Shown here piece by piece: positions 7,778 through 14,513 of a DNA stretch of 27,799 nucleotides. Under the pieces are notes generated by a model, which was not told where the DNA came from, made no database searches, and was given only the letters and a program-made list of their open reading frames with translations. Source of the stretch: Bacillota bacterium (GTDB taxonomy: Bacteria; Bacillota; Clostridia; Oscillospirales; Ethanoligenentaceae); assembly GCA_023391835.1 (NCBI GenBank), contig JAEWAE010000077.1:1-27799 (forward strand), given 5' to 3'. The position numbers and the translations under genes were made by a program. The stretch's first letter is position 1; the number at the start of each line of letters is the position of its first letter.

Positions 7778-8284
7778 TTGCAGTCATTTCATGAAATTGC
7801 CCCCACCGACATCCCGGGCAACGTGTTCGACATGATCGGGAAGCGCTGGATGCTGGTCACGGCCGGCAGCCCGTCCGCTTTCAACACCATGACAGCCAGC
7901 TGGGGCGGTCTGGGCACCCTCTGGGAGCGCCCGGTGGCATTCTGCTTCATCCGACCGCAGCGGTATACCCTCGGCTTTTTGGAAAAAAGCGATCGGTATA
8001 CCCTGAGTTTTTACGACGATGAAAAATACCGCAAGGCGTTGAACATCTGCGGTTCCAAATCCGGTCGGGATTGCGACAAGGTCGGGGAGGCTGGCCTGAC
8101 GCCCGCTTTTGCGGAGGGCACCGTCTATTTTGAGCAGGCCTCGCTGGTGCTGGTGTGCCGCAAGCTGGCCGCGCGGCCCATGGACCCGTCCTTTTTCCTG
8201 GACCCGGCGATCGAAAAATACTATCCGCAAAAAGATTATCACAAAATTTTCGTCGGTGCCATCGAAAAAGTGCTGACAAAATAA
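7778..8284 (+). CDS. Flavin reductase-like FMN-binding protein
   Basis: A 168-residue protein resembling the flavin reductase (split beta-barrel) family, whose members bind FMN and use NAD(P)H or act as flavoproteins. The stretch NTMTASWGGLGTLWERPVAFCFIRPQRYT (about 36-64) fits the usual flavin-contact region, in which TASWG follows the first barrel strands. The substrate is unknown. The start is a TTG at 7778: AAAGGAG lies eight bases upstream, and the only in-frame ATG farther up (7715) overlaps the -10 box. It is one of two plus-strand genes in the window and is divergent from the TIM-barrel-like gene, which may suggest a shared redox role, though that is inference. Confidence 0.85.
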   Translation: MQSFHEIAPTDIPGNVFDMIGKRWMLVTAGSPSAFNTMTASWGGLGTLWERPVAFCFIRPQRYTLGFLEKSDRYTLSFYDDEKYRKALNICGSKSGRDCDKVGEAGLTPAFAEGTVYFEQASLVLVCRKLAARPMDPSFFLDPAIEKYYPQKDYHKIFVGAIEKVLTK

Positions 8285-8368
8285 ATTTTTATCAAAATAT
8301 TCCGTTTTGGGCCCGGCCCCAAACGGATGGAAAACACTTGTTTTTACCCACGGCGCTGAAAACCGTAT

Positions 8369-8397
8369 CAAAAAGGCCGCACCAAGAGGTGCGGCCT
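8369..8397 (-). terminator. Terminator between the flavin-reductase-like gene and the orphan RNA
   Basis: A perfect 10-bp stem (8374-8383 with 8388-8397, AGGCCGCACC) closes an AAGA/TCTT tetraloop. On the minus strand it is followed by TTTTTGAT, so it ends the orphan RNA well. On the plus strand the following bases are GCCTTTATAT, so it may also stop the flavin-reductase transcript, less strongly. Confidence 0.8.
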
Positions 8398-8740
8398 GCC
8401 TTTATATGAAAAATACTGCTGTCACTGAAAAGAATACGGAACGCGTTCCGACCGGACGGCCGGCAATTATCCCTAGTCTCAGTGTGCGGGCAATTTCGTT
8501 TGATTAAATCAGCTTACTTTGTCCATTGGCCGATTGTTTTATCCCTCCTGTCATTTTTCCGGCTCGACGCGGCTCCTCGCATACGGCAGATGTGCCGTCG
8601 CTCCGGGTGAAAAATCAACCCGCTGATGCGTCTGTCAGATGCCGCCTAAGATGCCGGACGCGATTGGATGAAGCATAACCTGCCCATTGGAATCGCCTCC
8701 CTGCCTTTCGGTTTTACTGCATCTTTCCTTTCTGTTTCCA
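8369..8740 (-). ncRNA. Candidate structured RNA transcription unit of unknown family
   Basis: The gap between 8285 and 8908 has no convincing protein gene, but the minus strand has a good promoter (8746-8774), about 370 nt of sequence and a strong terminator (8374-8397 plus U run). Inside are several self-complementary pieces. Examples are an ACGGCA/TGCCGT tetraloop hairpin (about 8583-8598), a GCGATT/AATCGC stem (8662-8695), a CGGGT/ACCCG stem (8604-8623) and a 14-bp palindrome (8437-8450). I looked for the signatures of RNase P RNA, tmRNA, SRP RNA and common riboswitches and found none. Short reading frames of 13 to 31 codons exist but none has both a good ribosome site and a plausible product, so a peptide-coding mRNA is possible but less likely. 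Confidence 0.45.
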
Positions 8741-8745
8741 TCTAT

Positions 8746-8774
8746 ATCGTATCACGTTGATTCAACAATGTCAA
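8746..8774 (-). promoter_or_regulatory. Promoter of the orphan RNA unit, with palindromic spacer
   Basis: TTGACA (complement of 8769-8774) and TACGAT (complement of 8746-8751) are exactly 17 nt apart, close to the housekeeping sigma consensus. The spacer contains the perfect 11-bp palindrome GTTGATTCAAC (8756-8766), a possible repressor site. Confidence 0.7.
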
Positions 8775-8833
8775 CATATTTTTTTAAAAACGATCATATA
8801 TTTTATGGACATGGTCGGCTGATTGCCTCCATG

Positions 8834-8885
8834 ACAAAAGGGACTGTTGCAAAACGCATGAATATGCGTTTTGCAACAGTCCCTT
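8834..8885 (-). terminator. 22-bp perfect hairpin terminator after the greA-lysS operon
   Basis: Arms 8838-8859 and 8864-8885 are exact complements with a GAAT/ATTC loop. On the minus strand the T run that follows overlaps the base of the stem. It lies 24 nt after the stop of the membrane-anchored protein. The length and exactness exceed a normal terminator, and the outer part GGGACTGTTGCAAAA resembles IS6-family terminal repeats. Confidence 0.8.
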
Positions 8886-8908
8886 CGTTTCCGAGCCGGT
8901 CGGGAAGA

Positions 8909-9541
8909 TTAGGAGGCCGGCTTGCTGGCCGCCAGCTTGGCGGCCACCTGCAGTGCATTATTCAGATCCTTTGCATATTTCTTGTCGCCGGCCTGGGTCC
9001 CCTTATAGGCCTTGACGGAAATGCTCAGATCCTTTGTCGCATTCTGATATGCCGCACTGCCCAGAGCCGTCTGGGCGGCGCTGAGACGGTAATCATCCGT
9101 CCCCTTCGCGCCCGGCACCGCATCCGACAGTTTGGCAAACACACTTTCCTTCTGAAGCTGCTGGAAGGTGGTGTCGTCGGTGATAAACAGATAGACCTTG
9201 TTTTCGGGCATCAGATCGATGGTCAGCTTCGCTTGCATAGCCTGCATGGTCTGGCTGTCGTTGAAATAGAGCACGTCCACCTGCACCGCTTTTTTGCCGT
9301 CTTTATTCACGTCACCGGTGAGCGATTCGAGATACTTCTGGAGTCTGTCCTGATTATCCTGGGTCAGCAGGGGCTGCTGGGTGGCCACCAGCACCGTCAT
9401 ATCCGGATTCACCTTGGTGGCGCACTGCTGCACGGTGATGGCCACCACGATCAGGATGAAAATGCCGACAAATGTATGGATCTTATAGTAATACCAGTAA
9501 TTCTCCAATTTTTTCCGAAACGACATCTTTTCTTTCTGCAT
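8909..9541 (-). CDS. Membrane-anchored protein of unknown function
   Basis: The family is not recognised. The 210-residue protein has a short basic N-terminus rich in Tyr and Lys, one hydrophobic segment (about 25-42, FVGIFILIVVAITVQQ) and then a soluble domain of about 165 residues. The topology fits a type II anchored protein with its main domain outside the cell. There is a Cys right after the membrane segment (QQCATK), but the hydrophobic stretch starts too far from the N-terminus for a typical lipobox. The soluble part resembles small alpha/beta proteins seen in many clostridia without a function. The ATG has GGGAGGTG just upstream. It is 55 nt after lysS and ahead of the shared terminator, so it is probably co-transcribed with greA and lysS. 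Confidence 0.85.
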   Translation of the reverse strand: MQKEKMSFRKKLENYWYYYKIHTFVGIFILIVVAITVQQCATKVNPDMTVLVATQQPLLTQDNQDRLQKYLESLTGDVNKDGKKAVQVDVLYFNDSQTMQAMQAKLTIDLMPENKVYLFITDDTTFQQLQKESVFAKLSDAVPGAKGTDDYRLSAAQTALGSAAYQNATKDLSISVKAYKGTQAGDKKYAKDLNNALQVAAKLAASKPAS

Positions 9542-9596
9542 GACGACACCTCCCGCGCGGGGCCGGCGGCGCGGCAGGCGCCTCCCCGCAACGCAG

Positions 9597-11099
9597 TCAC
9601 TGAGGCGGCAACGGCCTCATGGTGGGGAAAAGCAGCACGTCGCGGATCGACGCGGAATCGGTCAGCAGCATGACCAGCCGGTCGATGCCGATGCCCAGGC
9701 CGCCCGTGGGCGGCATGCCATATTCCATGGCTGTGACAAAGTCCTCATCCAGCGTGTCGGCTTCCTCAGCGCCGGCGTTGCGCAGCTCCATCTGACGCAC
9801 CAGACGTTCCCGCTGGTCGATGGGGTCGTTGAGCTCGGAGTAGGCGTTGCCCAGCTCCATGCGCGCGGCGAAAGCTTCAAAACGCTCGGTCAGCTCCGGG
9901 TAGCCCGGCTTGCGCTTGGTCAGCGGCGACACTTCCACCGGGTAATCGAGGATAAACGTGGGCTGCACAAGCTGGGATTCCACTTTCTGATCAAACACGG
10001 CGTAAAAGGCCTGCCCCCAGCTGGAGCCGTCGGCCACCTCCACACCCAGCGCGCGGGCCGCGGCCACCGCACCGGCGGCATCCTGCCGCAGCGGCAGGAA
10101 ATCCGCGCCGGTGTATTCCCTGACCGCTTCCAGCATGGTCATGCGGCGCCAGGGCGGCGTCAGATCCAGCGTTTCCTCCCCGTATTTGACGGTGAGGGAA
10201 CCGCACACCTTTTGGGCCACCTGGGCAACCATCTCTTCCATGAGCCGCATCATGCCGTTATAGTCGGTGAAAGCCTCATACAGCTCGATAGTGGTGAATT
10301 CCGGATTGTGCCGCATGTCGATGCCCTCGTTGCGGAATATCCGGCCGATCTCATAGACCTTTTCCATACCGCCGACGATCAGACGTTTGAGGTTCAGCTC
10401 CGTGGCGATACGCAGATACAGGTCGATGTCCAGCGCATTGTGGTGAGTGATGAAGGGCCGTGCCGCCGCGCCGCCCGCTATGGTGTTGAGCACCGGAGTT
10501 TCCACCTCAAAATAGCCGCGCCCGTCGAGATAGGTGCGGATTGCGGCGATGATGCGGCTGCGGCGGATGAACGTATCCTTGGTGTCGGGATTCATGATCA
10601 AGTCGAGATACCGCTGCCGATAGCGCAGCTCGGTATCCCGCAGGCCGTGCCACTTCTCGGGCAGCGGCAGCAGCGACTTGGAAAGCAGCGTCACCTCGGT
10701 GGCGTGGATGGAAATTTCCCCCCGCCGGGTGCGGAATACCGTGCCCCGCACGCCGATGATGTCACCCAGATCCCACGTTTTGAATTCGGCGAAAGCCTCT
10801 TCCCCCACGTCGTTGATGCGCACATAGACCTGAATGCGGCCGGTGACATCGTGCACGTCGATAAAGTTGGCTTTGCCCATATCCCGCCGGCTCATCAGGC
10901 GCCCGGCGACGGAAACGCTTTTGCCGTCGTACTGCTCGAAAGCGGAGGTGATCTGGGAATTGAGGCTGTCTCGCTCATAAGTGGTGACGGCAAACGGGTC
11001 TTTGCCCGACTGCTGGAGTCTGGTCAGCTTTTCGCGCCGGATTCGGACGATTTCGCCGAGATCCGGCTCTTCCTGTGTGAGCTTGTTCTCATCGGGCAT
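9597..11099 (-). CDS. lysS: Lysyl-tRNA synthetase, class II
   Basis: Charges tRNA-Lys with lysine. The 500-residue protein has the N-terminal OB-fold anticodon-binding domain (about 55-150, including VSVAGRLMSRRDMGK and the DVTGRIQVYV strand). The class II catalytic core follows, with motif 2 FRNEGIDMRHNPEFTTIELY near residue 250 and motif 3 GGLGIGIDRLVMLL near the C-terminus. The ATG at 11099 with GAAAGGA upstream gives the usual length. A 22-codon extension to 11165 lacks a good ribosome site and has an unusual composition, so it was left out. It follows greA in tandem, a common pairing in Firmicutes. No T-box motif is seen. Confidence 0.97.
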   Translation of the reverse strand: MPDENKLTQEEPDLGEIVRIRREKLTRLQQSGKDPFAVTTYERDSLNSQITSAFEQYDGKSVSVAGRLMSRRDMGKANFIDVHDVTGRIQVYVRINDVGEEAFAEFKTWDLGDIIGVRGTVFRTRRGEISIHATEVTLLSKSLLPLPEKWHGLRDTELRYRQRYLDLIMNPDTKDTFIRRSRIIAAIRTYLDGRGYFEVETPVLNTIAGGAAARPFITHHNALDIDLYLRIATELNLKRLIVGGMEKVYEIGRIFRNEGIDMRHNPEFTTIELYEAFTDYNGMMRLMEEMVAQVAQKVCGSLTVKYGEETLDLTPPWRRMTMLEAVREYTGADFLPLRQDAAGAVAAARALGVEVADGSSWGQAFYAVFDQKVESQLVQPTFILDYPVEVSPLTKRKPGYPELTERFEAFAARMELGNAYSELNDPIDQRERLVRQMELRNAGAEEADTLDEDFVTAMEYGMPPTGGLGIGIDRLVMLLTDSASIRDVLLFPTMRPLPPQ

Positions 11100-11185
11100 G
11101 CTGTGAATCCATCCTTTCGGGCCGACCGCACTCGTGGGGCCGGCCGCGTCCTTTGCTTTTGACATCCATGCGTTCCGTATGAAAT

Positions 11186-11659
11186 CTATTTGGCGATTTC
11201 GAGAATTTTCATTTTGATGCTGCCGCCGGGGGTTTCCGCCTCGACTTCATCCCCCACCCGGTGGCCCAGCAGCGCCTTGCCCACGGGCGACTCGTCGGAA
11301 ATCAGATTTGCATCGGGGTCCGCCTCGGTGGAGCCGACAATCTGATACAGAATATCTTCATCGAACTCCAGATCTTTCACCTTGACCTTGGAGCCTAGAT
11401 TGACCGCGCCGGTGTCAAGTTCCTCGTCGTCAATGAGCTTGACATTTTTGAGCATAGCCTCGATGGTCGCGATGCGCGATTCCACCATGGCCTGCTCGTT
11501 TTTCGCCTCGTCATATTCGCTGTTTTCGGAAAGATCGCCGAAAGACAGCGCCACTTTGATTTTTTCCGAAATTTCCTTGCGCTTTTCCGTTTTGAGCTGC
11601 TCGAGCTCCTCTTCCAGCTTCTTGAGCCCCTGATCGGTCAGAACTACCTGTTTTGCCAT
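11186..11659 (-). CDS. greA: Transcription elongation factor GreA
   Basis: Binds RNA polymerase through the secondary channel and stimulates cleavage of backtracked transcripts. The 157-residue protein has the N-terminal antiparallel coiled coil (about 1-75) with the tip acidic pair in GDLSENSEYDEAK (about 41-53), and the C-terminal FKBP-like domain with the conserved SPVGKALLGHRVGDEVEAETPGG. AAGGAGA precedes the ATG at a good distance. It has its own strong promoter and an approximately 195-nt leader, and probably heads an operon with lysS. Confidence 0.97.
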   Translation of the reverse strand: MAKQVVLTDQGLKKLEEELEQLKTEKRKEISEKIKVALSFGDLSENSEYDEAKNEQAMVESRIATIEAMLKNVKLIDDEELDTGAVNLGSKVKVKDLEFDEDILYQIVGSTEADPDANLISDESPVGKALLGHRVGDEVEAETPGGSIKMKILEIAK

Positions 11660-11769
11660 ATCTGTTCTCTCCTTCAGATGCGGTCCTGCCGCTATGTCAA
11701 TGATATGCCTGTCGGGACAAGGTATATATATGTGGGGATTTCGGTTTTATTCCGGCATGGGGATACAAC

Positions 11770-11794
11770 AAAAAAGCACTCCCCCGGAGCTTGC
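11770..11794 (-). terminator. Candidate early terminator in the greA leader
   Basis: On the minus strand GCAAGCTCC, GGG and GGAGTGC can fold into a 7-bp stem with a 2-nt bulge, followed by six T residues. It lies about 65-85 nt after the predicted transcription start and more than 110 nt before greA, so it would act as an attenuator rather than an operon end. A small GGAAG/CTTCC hairpin precedes it. Confidence 0.5.
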
Positions 11795-11862
11795 GTCCCG
11801 GAAGCCTGCCTTCCCCGGCCCTATCGGGCGACTGCCGCCACCATCAATTGGATAATATATTG

Positions 11863-11891
11863 ATTATATGCAAGCCACCCCCGCCTGTCAA
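11863..11891 (-). promoter_or_regulatory. Consensus promoter of greA-lysS
   Basis: TTGACA (complement of 11886-11891) and TATAAT (complement of 11863-11868) with a 17-nt spacer form a perfect housekeeping promoter, the best in the window. It starts 25 nt after the ROK gene stop codon. Confidence 0.9.
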
Positions 11892-11915
11892 GAGCGAAGG
11901 GCCCGGGAAAGCCGG

Positions 11916-13103
11916 TCACTTTTGCGTCGAGAGAAACTTTTTCGGCGAAGCGAACAGTTCCCGCACGATGCAGGTGGCGGCTCCCTCCAGCGGCGCACGC
12001 TCCCCCAAATGGGAAAAAACGATGCGCGTAAAATTTTGGGAATATTTCAGCCCGCGCCGGCGTACCTCGTCGTCGATGATCGTCATGACGGCATTGCCGA
12101 AACCGGTGATGCGGCCGTTGATGACGATCAGCGCCGGGCTGAGGGCGTTGATGATATTCGCCACCTCGACACCGATATAGCGCGCGCCCCGGGTAATCTG
12201 CTCGATGGCATCGGCATCCCCCTGCTTGGCGTTGCGCACCATCTGCCCGAACGTGCAGTCGGCGTAAGCCGGGTCGTTTTTCCGACGGATATAGCCCTCC
12301 AGCAGCGTGGTTTCGGAAGCGAGCGCCTGCAGGCAGCCTCGGTTGCCGCAGGTGCACAGCGGGCCCTCCGGGTCGATGGTATTATGCCCGAATTCGCCCG
12401 CAAAACCGCCGGTGCCCTTATAAAGCTCGTTGTTGAGCACGATGCTGCCGCCAATGCCGGGGCCGATGTAAAGATAGACGTAATCCCGCACGTTGCGGGC
12501 AAAGCCGCACCAGTTTTCGGCCAGAGTCATGGCGCGCACGTCATTTTCCACCACCACGGGCACGTTGAATTCACTTTCCAGCACGTCACCGACGCGCACG
12601 TTTTCCCACCCGAGGTTGGGTGCGAAAACCAGCAGGTCATCCTCGCCGCGCACCAGACCGTGGACACACACGCCGATGCCCGAGATGGCCGACACGCCGG
12701 ATTCCTTCATGCCGCGGCGGATCTGCCGGATGGCGAGTTCCAGCGCCCGGGTATGCTGCACGCCCCGATGCATGGCCGAGCTGCATTGCCAAAGGATATG
12801 GGCGTCGGCGTCGGCCACCGCCACTTCCAGCAGGTCGGAGCTGATGTGTACGCCGGCAAAATAGCATACCTCCGCGCGGATGGAAAGCAGCACCGGCTTG
12901 CGCCCGCCGCTGGATGCGCCGCGTTCGGTCTCGATCACCAGGCCCAGGTCCATCAATTCCGCCGTGATATTGGAAACCGTCGCGGGGGTCAGGCCCGTCT
13001 GACGGGCGATATCCGCCCGCGAGATCGTGTGCTTTTCGCGGATGGCTTCCAGAATACAGGAAGTATTGAGATTCTTAATCAGCTCAAAGCTGCCCGTTGT
13101 CAC
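11916..13103 (-). CDS. ROK-family transcriptional regulator
   Basis: A 395-residue protein with an N-terminal winged helix-turn-helix (about 10-75, TISRADIARQTGLTPATVSNITAELMDLGLV) and a sugar-kinase-like ROK domain. The zinc and signature segment EFGHNTIDPEGPLCTCGNRGCLQALAS lies near residues 240-266, and GIGGSIVLNN, a phosphate-binding strand turn, precedes it. This architecture is that of XylR/NagC-type repressors that sense sugars; the ligand cannot be read from the sequence. The start is a GTG 31 nt after the ctpA stop; GGAGG lies about 15 nt upstream, which is long, so the exact start is uncertain. It follows ftsE-ftsX-ctpA in tandem. No terminator is visible before the greA promoter. 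Confidence 0.9.
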   Translation of the reverse strand: MTTGSFELIKNLNTSCILEAIREKHTISRADIARQTGLTPATVSNITAELMDLGLVIETERGASSGGRKPVLLSIRAEVCYFAGVHISSDLLEVAVADADAHILWQCSSAMHRGVQHTRALELAIRQIRRGMKESGVSAISGIGVCVHGLVRGEDDLLVFAPNLGWENVRVGDVLESEFNVPVVVENDVRAMTLAENWCGFARNVRDYVYLYIGPGIGGSIVLNNELYKGTGGFAGEFGHNTIDPEGPLCTCGNRGCLQALASETTLLEGYIRRKNDPAYADCTFGQMVRNAKQGDADAIEQITRGARYIGVEVANIINALSPALIVINGRITGFGNAVMTIIDDEVRRRGLKYSQNFTRIVFSHLGERAPLEGAATCIVRELFASPKKFLSTQK

Positions 13104-13134
13104 CTGTTTCGTATTGCCGCCTCCCCGCGCCCGG

Positions 13135-14337
13135 TTACCGGGCAGTCTTCAGGTAGGAAAGTGCCGCCTGAAGCTGGTCGTCCTCACTGTCCGACAGGGA
13201 ATAAAGGCGGCTCTGCTTATCCGTCGACAGCTCCACCGAAATATCCGGCGAAACGCCCTTGCCCTCGAAATTGTCGCTCCGGGGCGGATAAAAATAGGCC
13301 ACGGAAAGATCCAGCGCCGTGCCGTCGTTGAGCGGGATGATTTTCTGCATGGTGCCTTTGCCGTAGGTTTTGGTGCCCACCGACTTGGCCTTGCCGTAAT
13401 CCTTCAGCGCCGCGGTGAAAAGCTCCGCCGCGCTGGCCGTATTCTGATTGGTGAGCACCGCCATGGGCAGATTGATCTGGGAGGCGTCGGATTTGTAAAG
13501 CGTGCGGATCACGCCGTCCTTATACTTGGCGCGCACCACCGGGCCTTCGGGCACCAGTTTGTCGATCATTTTTTCCACCGAATCAAGCACGCCGCCGGGG
13601 TTGTTGCGCACGTCGAAAACAAGGGCCTTGGCGCCCTGATTCATCAGACCGTCCACCCCTTTGCTAAACTGATCGCTGGTGTTGCCGTCGAATTCGTAAA
13701 TGCGCACATACCCCACGTCGCCGATCATGCGGGTCTGGACGGTCTTGGTCTCGAAGGTTTTGCGCACGATACTCAGGGGGATGCTTTTGCTGTCGCGCAG
13801 CACGGTGAAGGAAACGGTGGAGCCCACCGAGCCTTTGAGCAGATTCACCGACGCGGTATAACCCATCGACTTGACATCCTGGCCGCCGATCTGGGTAATC
13901 ACGTCGCCGGCCTGCACGCCTGCCGACTTGGCCGGAGAACCGTCGACCACCATGACCACCTGGATATACCCGTCACCGTTTTCCACCACGTTGACGCCGA
14001 TGCCGGTGGTTTTGCCCTCGTTTTCCAGTTGGATGCGATTATAGCTGTCGGCATCCAGATAAGTGCCGTATTTGTCGCCGATGCCCTTCATGTAACCGCT
14101 GACAAGGTCGTCGTTGAGCTGCGTCTCGTCGACTTTGCCGATGTAATTGTTGCGGATGATGGAATCGACCGTTTCCAGCTTTTTAAATTCGCCGGCGCGG
14201 CGGGAAAAATCGGCGATCTGCCCGTTGAAGACCCGCAGCATCACCACAATGGTCACCGTGATCGTCACGGCCGCCGTCATGGCCGCGATCATAATAGAAG
14301 CGCCCACACTGATCTTTTTGTTCAATTCCCACCCCAT
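13135..14337 (-). CDS. S41 carboxy-terminal processing protease
   Basis: A 400-residue CtpA/CtpB-type serine protease that trims or degrades exported proteins outside the cell. It has one N-terminal membrane segment (about 12-35), a PDZ domain (about 105-185, GIGVNVVENGDGYIQV to VSFTVLRD) and the S41 core. The nucleophile is Ser302 in NTASAAELF, and the general base is Lys327 in GTKTYGKGTM, 25 residues later as in characterised CtpB. The ATG at 14337 gives a membrane anchor; the open frame extends much farther upstream but runs through the 32-codon gene and into ftsX in another frame. It lies directly downstream of ftsE-ftsX. The gene symbol is left open because CtpA and CtpB cannot be separated by eye. 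Confidence 0.95.
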   Translation of the reverse strand: MGWELNKKISVGASIMIAAMTAAVTITVTIVVMLRVFNGQIADFSRRAGEFKKLETVDSIIRNNYIGKVDETQLNDDLVSGYMKGIGDKYGTYLDADSYNRIQLENEGKTTGIGVNVVENGDGYIQVVMVVDGSPAKSAGVQAGDVITQIGGQDVKSMGYTASVNLLKGSVGSTVSFTVLRDSKSIPLSIVRKTFETKTVQTRMIGDVGYVRIYEFDGNTSDQFSKGVDGLMNQGAKALVFDVRNNPGGVLDSVEKMIDKLVPEGPVVRAKYKDGVIRTLYKSDASQINLPMAVLTNQNTASAAELFTAALKDYGKAKSVGTKTYGKGTMQKIIPLNDGTALDLSVAYFYPPRSDNFEGKGVSPDISVELSTDKQSRLYSLSDSEDDQLQAALSYLKTAR

Positions 14338-14402
14338 GCCTTTCCGGTTCGGTCGGCGGCGTCGGGCCGCGGCCGTTGCGTCACTCCAGAGCTCCTGCCC
14401 AT

Positions 14403-14501
14403 TTACTGAAGCAGCGGAGCGACGATCATGCCGAGTATAAACACCACGACCACCACCAGCGCGATGATCGAAAATAACCGTCTGAGCCGTTTTTCCTGCA
14501 T
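14403..14501 (-). CDS. 32-residue single-span membrane peptide
   Basis: The product starts MQEKRLRRLF, followed by a hydrophobic segment of about 20 residues (SIIALVVVVVFILGMIVAPLL) and ends in Gln. The positively charged N-terminus predicts Nin-Cout. AGGAGG (complement of 14510-14515) sits eight bases before the ATG and overlaps the ftsX stop codon (TAGGAGG), which suggests translational coupling. The ctpA start follows 65 nt later. No family is recognised. It could be a small partner of FtsEX or of the protease, or the remnant of a longer gene. The strong ribosome site, the sensible topology and the operon position argue that it is translated. Confidence 0.7.
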   Translation of the reverse strand: MQEKRLRRLFSIIALVVVVVFILGMIVAPLLQ

Positions 14502-14513
14502 ATGCCGCACCTC

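Noticed and set aside
8369..8740. RNase P RNA, tmRNA, SRP RNA or guanidine-I riboswitch
   Set aside because: None of the conserved cores is present. A short ACTAGGG and a GGGATAAAA piece recall ykkC but occur in the wrong order.
8646..8741. 31-codon frame at the start of the orphan RNA (with an internal 13-codon frame)
   Set aside because: Its ATG would be at or next to the transcription start, so it would be leaderless. The product has no recognisable feature, though the internal ATG does have GGGAGG upstream. Kept only as an alternative.
9540..11162. 540-codon open frame on the plus strand
   Set aside because: It is the antisense of lysS; its composition (His, Arg, Gly rich) is that of a shadow frame, and there is no ribosome site.
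11100..11165. Longer start of lysS
   Set aside because: The upstream ATG has no Shine-Dalgarno site and adds a low-complexity segment absent from typical lysyl-tRNA synthetases.
11780..11830. c-di-GMP-I riboswitch in the greA leader
   Set aside because: GGGACGCAAGC looks similar to one conserved stretch, but the GGCAAACC partner and the tetraloop-receptor arm are missing.
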